From UBA11524 sp045591175 (GTDB lineage: Bacteria; Bacillota; Clostridia; Christensenellales; Aristaeellaceae): 64,000 nt of DNA. Below, piece after piece: positions 33,539 to 41,512 of this stretch (position 1 is the first letter of the stretch; each line of letters begins with the position of its first letter). The translations under genes and the position numbers were made by a program. The notes below the pieces were generated by a model, which was not told where the DNA came from, searched no databases, and saw only the letters and a program-made list of their open reading frames with translations. The stretch spans positions 66,523-130,522 of the forward strand of contig JAZNSI010000039.1 of the NCBI GenBank assembly GCA_045591175.1, written 5' to 3'.

Positions 33539-34039
33539 ATGAGCAAGAATCGTGAGTTGAAGGTTCAGGTCGTGGCTGACATTGTTGAGAAGCTCAAGAA
33601 TTGCCAGTCCATGGTGGTCTGCTCCTACAGCGGTCTGACCGTTGAGCAGGTGACCAATCTGCGTAAGCTCTGCCGTGAGCAGAATGTCCAGTACTGCGTT
33701 CTGAAGAACCGTCTGGTGCTGCGCGCTCTGCAGGAGCTGAACATCGCTGGCCTGGAGAATCTGCTGGAGGGCCCCAACGCCTTCGTGTTCTCCATGAACG
33801 ATGTGACCAACGCGCCCAAGGTCGTGAACGACTTCATCGAGAAGAACAAGCTGCAGTCCCTGCAGATCAAGGGTGGCCTGATGGGCACCGAGGTCCTGGA
33901 CGCTGCTGGTGTCAAGGCTCTGGCCGCTCTGCCCAGCCGCGAAGAGCTGCTGGCCACTGTTGTTGGCTGCCTGATCTCCCCTGTCTCCAATCTGGTCGCC
34001 GTTCTGGAGCAGATTGCCGAGCAGAAGGAAGCTGCCTGA
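33539..34039 (+). CDS. rplJ: 50S ribosomal protein L10
   Basis: A 166-residue L10, the base of the ribosomal stalk. The N-terminal rRNA-binding domain (VADIVEKLKNCQSMVVCSYSGLTVEQ, LKNRLVLRAL) and the C-terminal L12-binding helix are present. The AAAGGAGGTG RBS fixes the ATG at 33539. It is preceded by an L10 leader and followed by rplL after 78 bp. The usual neighbours rplK, rplA and rpoB are not here. Confidence 0.97.
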   Translation: MSKNRELKVQVVADIVEKLKNCQSMVVCSYSGLTVEQVTNLRKLCREQNVQYCVLKNRLVLRALQELNIAGLENLLEGPNAFVFSMNDVTNAPKVVNDFIEKNKLQSLQIKGGLMGTEVLDAAGVKALAALPSREELLATVVGCLISPVSNLVAVLEQIAEQKEAA

Positions 34040-34117
34040 TCAAGGCCGCATGACTCCCCTGGCCGCATGACGGCCAACCACTAAACACAACATCTACACA
34101 ATTTGGAGGAAAATACA

Positions 34118-34498
34118 ATGACTCATCAGGAGATTCTGGAAGCCATCAAGGGTATGACCCTGCTCGAGATCAAGGAACTGGTTGACGCTATGAAGGAAGA
34201 GTTCGGCGTTACCGGTGCTGTCGCCGTTGCTGGTGGCGCTGCCCCCGCTGCTGCTGCTGCCGCTGTTGAAGAGAAGACTGAGTTCGACGTCATCCTGAAG
34301 GGCTTTGACGCCGCTGCCAAGCTGAAGGTTCTGAAGGTCATCCGCGAAGTGTGCGGCCTGGGCCTGAAGGAAGCTAAGGACTTCGTTGAGGCTGCTGCTG
34401 CTGGCCCCAAGACCGTCAAGGAAGGCCTGTCCAAGGAAGACGCCGAGAAGCTGGCTGCCCAGATCAAGGAAGTCGGCGGCGAAGTCGAGGTCAAGTAA
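34118..34498 (+). CDS. rplL: 50S ribosomal protein L7/L12
   Basis: A 126-residue acidic stalk protein. It has an N-terminal dimerisation helix pair, an Ala/Gly-rich hinge (about 40-55) and the conserved C-terminal domain (TEFDVILKGFDAAAKLKVLK, IREVCGLGLKEAKDFVE). It recruits translation factors. The ATG at 34118 follows TTGGAGGAAAA. A strong terminator ends the rplJL unit, with no rpoB downstream. Confidence 0.98.
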   Translation: MTHQEILEAIKGMTLLEIKELVDAMKEEFGVTGAVAVAGGAAPAAAAAAVEEKTEFDVILKGFDAAAKLKVLKVIREVCGLGLKEAKDFVEAAAAGPKTVKEGLSKEDAEKLAAQIKEVGGEVEVK

Positions 34499-34525
34499 TC
34501 TCACTTCCCCATCGGAAGCTTTCAC

Positions 34526-34556
34526 AGAGGATGCTCGCAAGAGCGTCCTCTTTTTT
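34526..34556 (+). terminator. Intrinsic terminator after rplL
   Basis: The stem AGAGGATGCTC/GAGCGTCCTCT with a GCAA loop is followed by a T run. Confidence 0.9.
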
Positions 34557-34592
34557 GCTGCACTGAAAATCCCCTGACCAGCACATGTCCGA

Positions 34593-35360
34593 TCAGGGGC
34601 AAATTATTTCCTTCAGCTCATCCACCTCAAGGCTGCCGCTGACCGTGTCCACGTCGATCTCGCAGCGTTCATCGCCGCAGACATACTCGTCGTTCGACTT
34701 GCGCTCCATGGGGAACGCGCTGTTCATGCTACCGGAGACACTGTCAAATTCCACCTTGAAACCAGCATCCTCGGGCAGGACGACCTTCACATTGCCGCTG
34801 ACGCTTTCCGCTTCGATCTTCTCCGGCATGCGTTCGAAGCGCAGCACAACGCCACCGCTGACCGCATCAACCTTCACTTCATTGATCCGCTCGCAATCAA
34901 CCGCGACTTCCCCGGAGACCGTAACGATCTTGAGCTTGTCAGCATCAGGGATTTCCGCGTCCACACCGGCAGAAACGACCGTGATGTTCACATCATCCAG
35001 CGACAGAGATTTGGGCAGCTTCACCGTCAGATCTTTACTGATGTTGTTAACCCGGAACAGGCCCGACTGGGCGTACTGCACCCGCAGCGTTTTGCCATCC
35101 AGCTGCCAGCGCATCTTGTTCTTCTCAGAAATCGTGCGGTTCGATTCCTCGGACAAAACAATGTCATCGCCGTCATAAGTGACGATGTTCACCTTGCCGG
35201 CCACCCAGTTGATTTCAATGTCCTTCACCGCATCGGAAATATGGGTGCCGCCGGCCACATATTCGTCGCTGTCCGCATATTTGTAAGTTTTCAGATTGCC
35301 GATGGTGAGCGCCAGAGCAACCACCACGATGATAAAAATGACCGCCCAACCCTTTTTCAT
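34593..35360 (-). CDS. DUF4097-family beta-helical surface protein
   Basis: A 255-residue protein with an N-terminal signal anchor (GWAVIFIIVVVALALTIG). A DUF4097 beta-repeat domain follows, with recurring VSG motifs (VTVSGEVAVDC, VDAVSGGVVLRF, AESVSGNVKVVL, FDSVSGSMN). The family is common in Firmicutes and sometimes linked to envelope stress, but its role is unknown. The start follows AAAGGAGAAGGGATC. Base composition is somewhat more A/T-rich than that of neighbours. It has its own promoter. Confidence 0.85.
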   Translation of the reverse strand: MKKGWAVIFIIVVVALALTIGNLKTYKYADSDEYVAGGTHISDAVKDIEINWVAGKVNIVTYDGDDIVLSEESNRTISEKNKMRWQLDGKTLRVQYAQSGLFRVNNISKDLTVKLPKSLSLDDVNITVVSAGVDAEIPDADKLKIVTVSGEVAVDCERINEVKVDAVSGGVVLRFERMPEKIEAESVSGNVKVVLPEDAGFKVEFDSVSGSMNSAFPMERKSNDEYVCGDERCEIDVDTVSGSLEVDELKEIICP

Positions 35361-35423
35361 GATCCCTTCTCCTCTTTCGTTCAACATATTGGCTGGAAGG
35401 CGTCCTTGCCTGTCCACGCCGAT

Positions 35424-35452
35424 ATAATAGCACCATGTGCCCGTCGCTTCAA
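35424..35452 (-). promoter_or_regulatory. Sigma-A promoter of the DUF4097 gene
   Basis: TTGAAG (35447-35452) and TATTAT (35424-35429) with a 17-bp spacer. Confidence 0.75.
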
Positions 35453-35502
35453 GTTGATTCCCATTACAGAAACATGAGAATTTGCTGAGTGTCCATGCAA
35501 AA

Positions 35503-35528
35503 CGGCTCTCCCCTTTCGGAGAGAGCCG
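35503..35528 (-). terminator. Intrinsic terminator after the M28 peptidase gene
   Basis: The stem CGGCTCTC/GAGAGCCG continues into TTTTG on the minus strand. Confidence 0.8.
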
Positions 35529-35534
35529 ATGATC

Positions 35535-36806
35535 TTACTTCTTGTCCTTCTTCTTGAACAGGTACTCGTCCACCTTCTTGACGATCTCGTCGCTGACCTT
35601 GCGCTCGATCGGGAAAACCTTCGCGGAATCGACCCGCTTGGCGAACATCAGCGCCTGCTGCAGGGTGATATCGAGGGCCTCGGCGCTCAGGTAGCCGCTC
35701 TTGAGGTTGTCGCGGCGGTCATGGATGTAGCCCGCGCCGGGGACGCCGAAGCGGATCAGGTTCACCGCGGGTACGCCCTTGTCCGCGAAGGGGATGCAGT
35801 CGGAGGAGTAGATGTCCATGCGCACGTCGCAGGCGATGCCGGCCTCGCGCATGAGGGCGTCCACATAGCCCACGGCCTTCTCGGTGGCCAGGACGGGCGC
35901 GCCGTTCTTGCCCAGGATGGGAGCCGCCACGTCGATGTTGATCATCAGCACATGCTTGGAAAGCTCGTCCTCATGGGCCTTCACCCAGGCCTTGGAGCCC
36001 AGCAGGCCCTGCTCCTCGGAGCCGTACCAGTTGAACTTCATCGTGCGGGCGGGCTTATGCTCAGCGAAGTAACGCAGCAGCTCCATGATGATGACGCTGC
36101 CGGACATGTTGTCGTACACGCCGGTGGAGAAGTACACGCTGTCATAATGCGCGCCGAAGGAGATGATCTCGTCGGGGTACTCCGTGCCCTCGATCACCGC
36201 GCAGACGTTCTGGCTGATGCCCTCGTAGTCCTGCGCATCCAGCTCAATGTGCATCTTCTTCGCGCCGCGGCGGACGATCTCCACCGCATCCAGCGTGCGC
36301 ATGTGGAGCGCAGTGCAGGCGCCGCAATCCTCGGTCAGCACCTCGCGGAGCTTGCGGATGTCGCAGTCGGTTTCGCTGCGGCGGTCAAGGGTGGTGCCGT
36401 CAAAGGTCAGGATGGCGGACACGCCGGCCTTCATCAGCTTCTCATAGACTTTCTTGCCCAGGCGGCCGTTCACCATGACGGCCTTGCCCTTCACATTGGC
36501 TAGATGAGCGTCCTCCGCACCCTCGGCATAGTAGAATTCCAGATCCGCGCCGCCTTCGGGGGTGGACAGGCCGCGCTCATAGCCGGTGACCTCATACTCC
36601 TTGACGTAGGGCTCGGTGACGACCAGCTTGGCATGGTTGACCTTGCCGCAGGCCACAGGGAATTCCTCGATATGGGCCTGGGCTCCGGTGGACTGGGCGA
36701 CCTCCAGAAGCTTCTGGGCCGCCTGCTTCTCCGCCTCGGAGCAGCTGACGCGCTCATAGGCCAGCTCCTTGAGCAGACCAAATGCACGATATGCAGATAC
36801 CTTCAT
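35535..36806 (-). CDS. M28-family zinc aminopeptidase
   Basis: A 423-residue cytoplasmic metallopeptidase without a signal peptide. The zinc ligands of the M28 family are visible: His/Asp in GAHYDSV, Asp in VYDNMSG, the catalytic and ligand Glu in GSEEQGLLG, Asp in NIDVAAP, and His in YIHDRRDN. A PA-like insert precedes them (about 100-140). It probably trims peptides from the N-terminus. The ATG at 36806 follows AGGAGG. A 10-bp inverted repeat overlaps its promoter -10. Confidence 0.9.
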   Translation of the reverse strand: MKVSAYRAFGLLKELAYERVSCSEAEKQAAQKLLEVAQSTGAQAHIEEFPVACGKVNHAKLVVTEPYVKEYEVTGYERGLSTPEGGADLEFYYAEGAEDAHLANVKGKAVMVNGRLGKKVYEKLMKAGVSAILTFDGTTLDRRSETDCDIRKLREVLTEDCGACTALHMRTLDAVEIVRRGAKKMHIELDAQDYEGISQNVCAVIEGTEYPDEIISFGAHYDSVYFSTGVYDNMSGSVIIMELLRYFAEHKPARTMKFNWYGSEEQGLLGSKAWVKAHEDELSKHVLMINIDVAAPILGKNGAPVLATEKAVGYVDALMREAGIACDVRMDIYSSDCIPFADKGVPAVNLIRFGVPGAGYIHDRRDNLKSGYLSAEALDITLQQALMFAKRVDSAKVFPIERKVSDEIVKKVDEYLFKKKDKK

Positions 36807-36822
36807 CAAAAAACGCCTCCTG

Positions 36823-36852
36823 TTGGTTGTATTGTTTTCATTATACAACCAA
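36823..36852. promoter_or_regulatory. Inverted repeat (candidate operator) at the M28 promoter
   Basis: TTGGTTGTAT, a 10-base spacer, then ATACAACCAA: perfect 10-bp arms. The right arm covers part of the -10 element at 36840-36845. GntR-type repressors bind sites of this general form. Confidence 0.7.
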
Positions 36853-36868
36853 ACAGAAGGCGAGGCAA
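36840..36868 (-). promoter_or_regulatory. Sigma-A promoter of the M28 peptidase gene
   Basis: TTGCCT (36863-36868) and TATAAT (36840-36845) with a 17-bp spacer. Confidence 0.8.
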
Positions 36869-36882
36869 GTATTTCGTTTGTA

Positions 36883-38058
36883 TTACCGCATGGCAGCGTC
36901 CATCATGGCGAGCATCGCGCCCTCAGCATCCTTGGTATACTGCCAGACCGCCATGCCCATCAGGCCGTTGTCAACCACCCACTTGCCCTTGTAGGCAATG
37001 GATTCGCTGTCGTCGCCGGTGACAAAGTTCGTACCGTCGAACCACCACGGCACCTTGGCCTTCTCATCAAAGTAGCGGGTGTAGCCCTGCTCCTCCAGGC
37101 GGAGCAGCTCGTCAAAGGAGATGGACTTGTTGCCCGGCGTTGCAGCCCGCTGACCCAGGCCGTTCCCGCCGCCGGAGACCTGCCGCCAGACCTTGCCGTA
37201 GGCTGGCATGCCCAGCAGCAGCTTTTCCGCCGGGAAGCCGCCGTCGATCATCGTCCGCACTGCCTTCGCGCCGGAGGAAGGACGGTTCTCATCCGGGTAC
37301 AGGCCGGAATGATGCCCAGTGATGCGGTCAAAGCCGGCCAGATCGTAGGTCATCAGCACGCACTGATCCAGCAGCCCTGCCAGGCGCGCCGGATCCAGCA
37401 CTTCCAGCTGCTGATCCCCTGCCCCCAGGGCCACGGACAGATGATACTCGCGCCCATGGAGGGCTTCGCGCTCATCCAGACCCGCCCGCAGCAGCTCCAG
37501 GAAGGCGTACCAGTTCTCCACGTCCACCTCCGGGCGGGAAACGATGCCCGTTCCAGGCACGCCGGGGTATTCCCAGTCCACGTCGATGCCCACAAAGCCG
37601 CAGTCGTCGATCATCTGCAGCAGGCTGTCCGCGAGGATTTTGCGGCCTTCTTCCGTCAGGCAGGCGTCGGAGAAGCCGTCCGCGCCCCATCCGCCGATGG
37701 ACACCACGCCATCCACATGGGGATGCTTCTTCAGGAAGGACTGCACCTGCTTCAGGCCCACCCAGTGGGAGCCGTCCGCCTTGCCGTCCTTGATGAGGGC
37801 GAAGGAGTAGTTCAGCTGATCCAGGGCATGGGCGTCCGCATCGCGGAGCTTCATGTCCCAGGAATCCATGATGTACATGACCGTACGGCCTTTGCGGATG
37901 TTCATAGGGGCCTCCTCTTCCGCCGTGGCGGCTTGTGTAGTGTATGCGCCGGAGCTGACGAATAGTCCCGTCACCATCAGGAGCATCAGCATGAGCATCA
38001 TTTTCTTGGCAAGTCTGCGCAGCTTGCGCTCTTTGGTGCGCGGCGTGGTTGTCGACAC
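36883..38058 (-). CDS. Secreted glycoside hydrolase family 18 protein
   Basis: A 391-residue exported GH18 enzyme. A long basic N-region and hydrophobic core (MMLMLMLLMVTGLFV) act as signal peptide. The active-site motif DxxDxDxE reads GIDVDWEYP, with the catalytic Glu intact; SIGGWGADGF and the final MAVWQYTKDA are standard GH18 blocks. It could cleave chitin or peptidoglycan-like glycans outside the cell; there is no LysM or carbohydrate-binding module. The start is taken as GTG 38058, 8 bp after GGAGG; GTG 38067 is possible. Confidence 0.88.
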   Translation of the reverse strand: MSTTTPRTKERKLRRLAKKMMLMLMLLMVTGLFVSSGAYTTQAATAEEEAPMNIRKGRTVMYIMDSWDMKLRDADAHALDQLNYSFALIKDGKADGSHWVGLKQVQSFLKKHPHVDGVVSIGGWGADGFSDACLTEEGRKILADSLLQMIDDCGFVGIDVDWEYPGVPGTGIVSRPEVDVENWYAFLELLRAGLDEREALHGREYHLSVALGAGDQQLEVLDPARLAGLLDQCVLMTYDLAGFDRITGHHSGLYPDENRPSSGAKAVRTMIDGGFPAEKLLLGMPAYGKVWRQVSGGGNGLGQRAATPGNKSISFDELLRLEEQGYTRYFDEKAKVPWWFDGTNFVTGDDSESIAYKGKWVVDNGLMGMAVWQYTKDAEGAMLAMMDAAMR

Positions 38059-38109
38059 CGCGTTCACCTCCGCGTCAGGACATACGTCCCGTATTTACGG
38101 AGTAATCAT

Positions 38110-38139
38110 ATCATAACATGACCTGCCTGTCACAGTCAA
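38110..38139 (-). promoter_or_regulatory. Sigma-A promoter of the GH18 gene
   Basis: TTGACT (38134-38139) and TATGAT (38110-38115) with an 18-bp spacer. Confidence 0.7.
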
Positions 38140-38194
38140 TTTGCGGAAACGCCGCGGATCCTGCCGAAATCTGCCGCTGAAATACGGTTTTCCC

Positions 38195-38223
38195 TTGACA
38201 CATCGGCGCGGGTATTGTACCAT
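38195..38223 (+). promoter_or_regulatory. Probable promoter of the uridine kinase gene
   Basis: A consensus TTGACA and a weak TACCAT -10 with a 17-bp spacer. Confidence 0.6.
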
Positions 38224-38269
38224 TTACCATAATGAAACCCATACAAACTTGCACGCGGAGGACATACGA

Positions 38270-38896
38270 ATGATCTTCATCGGCATTTGCGGCGCCAGCG
38301 GCAGCGGAAAATCGACACTGGCGGATTCCCTGGCGGCGGCGCTGGGCGATCGCTGCTTTGTGCTCCAGCAGGACTGCTACTACAAGGACCACAGCCACCT
38401 CCCCTTTGAGGAGCGCTGCCTGCTCAATTATGACGAGCCGTCCATTTTTGACCACGACGCCCTTTTGCAGGACGTGACCGACCTGATGAACGGCAAAGCC
38501 ATCACCCGCAAGGGCTACGACTATGCCAATCACCGCCGCGCGGACACGGAAGAGATCATCACGCCCCCGGACGTGCTGATCCTGGAGGGCATCCACTGCT
38601 TCCACGACGAACGGCTTTTGGCGCTGATGTACCTGAAGCTCTACATGAACGTGGACGCGGATATCTGCCTGCTGCGCCGCATCGAGCGGGACATCAACGA
38701 GCGCGGGCGCTCCATCGACTCCATCTCCAACCAGTACCGCAGCACCGTGCGGCCCATGTTCGAGCAGTACATCCGCAACTATGTGAACCTGGCGGACGTA
38801 ATCGTCGCCCGCGGCGGCAAGAATGCCCGCATTGTGGAGATCCTCGCCGGATATGTCTCCGATGAACTGCATAAGCGCCAGGGGATCAGCGAATAA
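38270..38896 (+). CDS. udk: Uridine kinase-type nucleoside kinase
   Basis: A 208-residue P-loop kinase. Walker A is GASGSGKST. The substrate region DCYYKDHSHLPFEER and YDEPSIFDHDAL, and EGIHCFHD, match uridine kinases. The lid DADICLLRRIERDINERGRS is intact. It phosphorylates uridine or cytidine for pyrimidine salvage in the cytoplasm. The ATG at 38270 follows CGGAGGACATACGA. It is monocistronic. Confidence 0.93.
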   Translation: MIFIGICGASGSGKSTLADSLAAALGDRCFVLQQDCYYKDHSHLPFEERCLLNYDEPSIFDHDALLQDVTDLMNGKAITRKGYDYANHRRADTEEIITPPDVLILEGIHCFHDERLLALMYLKLYMNVDADICLLRRIERDINERGRSIDSISNQYRSTVRPMFEQYIRNYVNLADVIVARGGKNARIVEILAGYVSDELHKRQGISE

Positions 38897-38961
38897 CGCC
38901 CGAAACCCGCATTGCGTCCGTCCTTTTTTCCTGTCACAAATGTAACTTTTGGCCTTCCGCC

Positions 38962-38990
38962 TTGACCTCGCTTGCGGAAGGCTTTATAAT
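38962..38990 (+). promoter_or_regulatory. Sigma-A promoter of the caspase-like gene, within an inverted repeat
   Basis: TTGACC and TATAAT with a 17-bp spacer. GCCTTCCGC (38952-38960) and GCGGAAGGC (38974-38982) form a 9-bp inverted repeat around the -35. Confidence 0.85.
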
Positions 38991-39047
38991 GTATACGGAC
39001 ATTTATGCGCCCCGTGCGCTTTCATTATCTGCAACAAGGAGCATGAC

Positions 39048-40739
39048 ATGAAGAAAAGCCTGTTTCTCCTGCTGATCCTGGCGGTTTTCACCCTCACGGC
39101 AGCGGCGGAGGTTTCCTTCCCGCCCGCGCTGACGAGGATCGACACCAGCGCCTTCGAGGGTGATGATTCCCTCCGCGGCAATGTCACCCTGCCGGGCAGC
39201 ATCCGCACGGTGGGCAGCCGCGCCTTCGCCGGCACGCGTATCCATGGCCTGATCGTTCCTGCGGGCTGCACAAGCGTCGCAGGCTCCGTCCTGGCAGGCA
39301 CCGACGCGGCTTATCTGTCCCTCAAGGGCCCCGCGACCACCATCGACGGCTCGCTGTCGGACGTGGCCTATGTGTTCGGCCCTGCCTTCGGGAACACCTC
39401 CGCTTACAGCAATTTCTACGCCGCAGAGACCCTCAAAACCAGCAGCGGCTTCTACTACAGCGTGACAGATGGCACCGCCATCCCCCTTTGCGCGGTGGAC
39501 GGCACGGCCATCACCGGCGAGGTCACCGTGCCCAAGCTGGTGGATGGCCAGCCGGTGCGCAGCCTGGACACGCTGATCGTTAACGGCTGCGATAACCTCT
39601 CCGGCATCCGCGTGCCTGCCTACCTGGGCATACCGGATCACCTGGACGTTTCCACCTACCAGACCATGACGGCGGAAGCGCCCACAACCACCGCCACCAC
39701 GGCGGATGTGGGCGATACCCTCACCTGGACCACCTCCGTCACCGGCGCCTACGGCAGCGTCACCTACACTTGGACCTTCGATACCGACGGCAGTACGAAA
39801 AGCGTTGTCACCGCCGAGCCGGAGATCACCTATACGCTGCAGACCGCCGGCACCTGCGTGGTGAGCGTCACCGCGGAGGACGAGGTGGGCGACAGTGCTT
39901 CCGCCACGGCGGACGCCCTCCCCGTCAGCACCACAGCCACCATCTATCGCGCGCTGCTGATCGGCAACACCTACGCCGGCACCTCCGATGAGATGCCCGG
40001 CTCCGCCAACGACGTGGCCGGTATGCGCCAGATGCTCAGCCGCATGAGCGCCACCCCCTACCGCATCACCACCCGCAGCGAACTGAGCGCCGACGGCATG
40101 GTCAGCGCCATCCAGAACACCTTTGCAGCCGCCACGCCCAATGATGTGAGCCTGTTCTACTTCTCCGGCATGGGCTTCAATGGCCTCAACACCAGCTACC
40201 ACGGCGCGCTTGTGGGCACCGGCAGCACCTATCTGACCGTTGCGCACCTCAAGGCTGTGCTGGATCAGATCCCCGGCAAGAAGATCGTCATCCTGGACAG
40301 CGCCCATTCCGGCCAGATGATCGCCCGCAGCGGCGGAGAATCCACCGTTTCCGAGGGTGAATTGAACGCCTTCAACCGCAATGTGGTCATGGCCTTCTCC
40401 GCCGAGACCCGCGGCGAAACCGACCTGGCCAACAGCGGCTACTACGTCATTACCGCCGCCCATTCCACCGAAGACCGTGCCACCATGGGCTACGACGCCG
40501 AGGGCGACGGCATCCTGGAGAAACGTTACAGCATCTTCGCCTACAGCCTGTGCTACGGCAGCGGCTGGAACCTGGCCACCGGCTCCGGCCGCGGCATGGC
40601 TGCCGACTCCGACGGCGACGGCGTGATCACCCTGAACGAGGCGTACTCCTACGCCCGCTACAAGGCCAAGCAGTCCAATCCCGGCCAAACCGCGCAGGTG
40701 TATCCCGCCAACAGCACCATGGTCGTGTGGGCAAAATAA
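39048..40739 (+). CDS. Secreted LRR-PKD-caspase-like protein lacking the catalytic dyad
   Basis: A 563-residue exported protein. After a signal peptide (MKKSLFLLLILAVFTLTAAA) come BspA-type leucine-rich repeats (about 25-200: FPPALTRIDTSAF, LPGSIRTVGSRAF). A PKD/Ig-like domain (about 220-295: VGDTLTWTTSVTGAYGSVTYTW) and a caspase/C14-like domain (about 300-560) follow. In the latter, the catalytic His motif SGHG reads SGMG (Met375) and the Cys motif DSCHSG reads DSAHSG (Ala419). The fold and an EF-hand-like DSDGDGVITLNEA remain. It is probably a non-catalytic binding protein. Confidence 0.87.
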   Translation: MKKSLFLLLILAVFTLTAAAEVSFPPALTRIDTSAFEGDDSLRGNVTLPGSIRTVGSRAFAGTRIHGLIVPAGCTSVAGSVLAGTDAAYLSLKGPATTIDGSLSDVAYVFGPAFGNTSAYSNFYAAETLKTSSGFYYSVTDGTAIPLCAVDGTAITGEVTVPKLVDGQPVRSLDTLIVNGCDNLSGIRVPAYLGIPDHLDVSTYQTMTAEAPTTTATTADVGDTLTWTTSVTGAYGSVTYTWTFDTDGSTKSVVTAEPEITYTLQTAGTCVVSVTAEDEVGDSASATADALPVSTTATIYRALLIGNTYAGTSDEMPGSANDVAGMRQMLSRMSATPYRITTRSELSADGMVSAIQNTFAAATPNDVSLFYFSGMGFNGLNTSYHGALVGTGSTYLTVAHLKAVLDQIPGKKIVILDSAHSGQMIARSGGESTVSEGELNAFNRNVVMAFSAETRGETDLANSGYYVITAAHSTEDRATMGYDAEGDGILEKRYSIFAYSLCYGSGWNLATGSGRGMAADSDGDGVITLNEAYSYARYKAKQSNPGQTAQVYPANSTMVVWAK

Positions 40740-40750
40740 AATCGCATCAC

Positions 40751-40785
40751 AAAAGGCTCCGGATTCGTTCCGGAGCCTTGCTTTA
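40751..40785. terminator. Terminator between the caspase-like and phosphoribosyltransferase genes
   Basis: The perfect stem AAGGCTCCGGA/TCCGGAGCCTT has a 5-base loop and serves the converging genes. Confidence 0.85.
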
Positions 40786-40791
40786 TGCTTA

Positions 40792-41439
40792 TCAAATCCC
40801 GAAGGAGCTCACGCCGAAGGCATTGACCATCGCGTCCAAACGGCGCTGCTTCTTGCACATCGGGCACTCGTGGGAGGGCATGGACTGGTAATCGGGCAGA
40901 TCGTTCTTCTTGGTGAAGACCGCGTTGACCTCGAAGCCCTCGCACACGTCCTCGCAGGAGAAGATGGCGCACACGCCGGCGGGCTTGCCGCTGTAGTAGC
41001 GGATGGCGTCCACAGCCGCCTTCACAGTGAAGCCGGTGGTGACGGAAGCTGCCAGGATCAGCACATTCTTGCCCACGACCATGGGCGCGGAGTTCTCGCG
41101 GAAGATCAGCTGAGAACCGGTGGTATGCTCGGGGGTCACAACATAAATGGTGTTGTGGGCGTTGTAGTTGGCATAGCCGCGGCGGGTCAGCTCGGAAGCC
41201 ATGCAGGCCGCGATGACCTCGGTGCCGTCCAGGCACAGGATGGTGTCGATGACCGTCACCGGGCTGATGCGATCGCACAGCTGAGCGGCGACCTCCTTGG
41301 CCTCGGACAGACGGTGCTTGGTCATCGTCAGGTCAATATAGTAGTTGATATGGCTGTGGCTGGTGGCAAAGTGACCCATCGCCACACGCAGCGGCACATT
41401 GGAGTTGTTGGTACGGGTTTCAAACAGACGGATCGCCAT
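40792..41439 (-). CDS. Phosphoribosyltransferase-fold protein (orotate PRTase-like)
   Basis: A 215-residue cytoplasmic protein with a type I PRTase core. The PRPP-binding strand-loop reads NVLILAASVTTGFTVKAAVDAI, where the usual acidic pair before the TTG loop is Ala-Ala-Ser. DGTEVIAACMA supports the fold. A C-terminal CPMCKK with an upstream HEC could bind metal. The loss of the acidic pair makes classical OPRTase activity uncertain; a regulatory or modified PRTase is possible. Confidence 0.75.
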   Translation of the reverse strand: MAIRLFETRTNNSNVPLRVAMGHFATSHSHINYYIDLTMTKHRLSEAKEVAAQLCDRISPVTVIDTILCLDGTEVIAACMASELTRRGYANYNAHNTIYVVTPEHTTGSQLIFRENSAPMVVGKNVLILAASVTTGFTVKAAVDAIRYYSGKPAGVCAIFSCEDVCEGFEVNAVFTKKNDLPDYQSMPSHECPMCKKQRRLDAMVNAFGVSSFGI

Positions 41440-41512
41440 AACGAATCTCTCCTTGCGAATATCATTCCAGGAATCGTGGATATATGATAGCAGATTCCGG
41501 CGGATATGTCAA

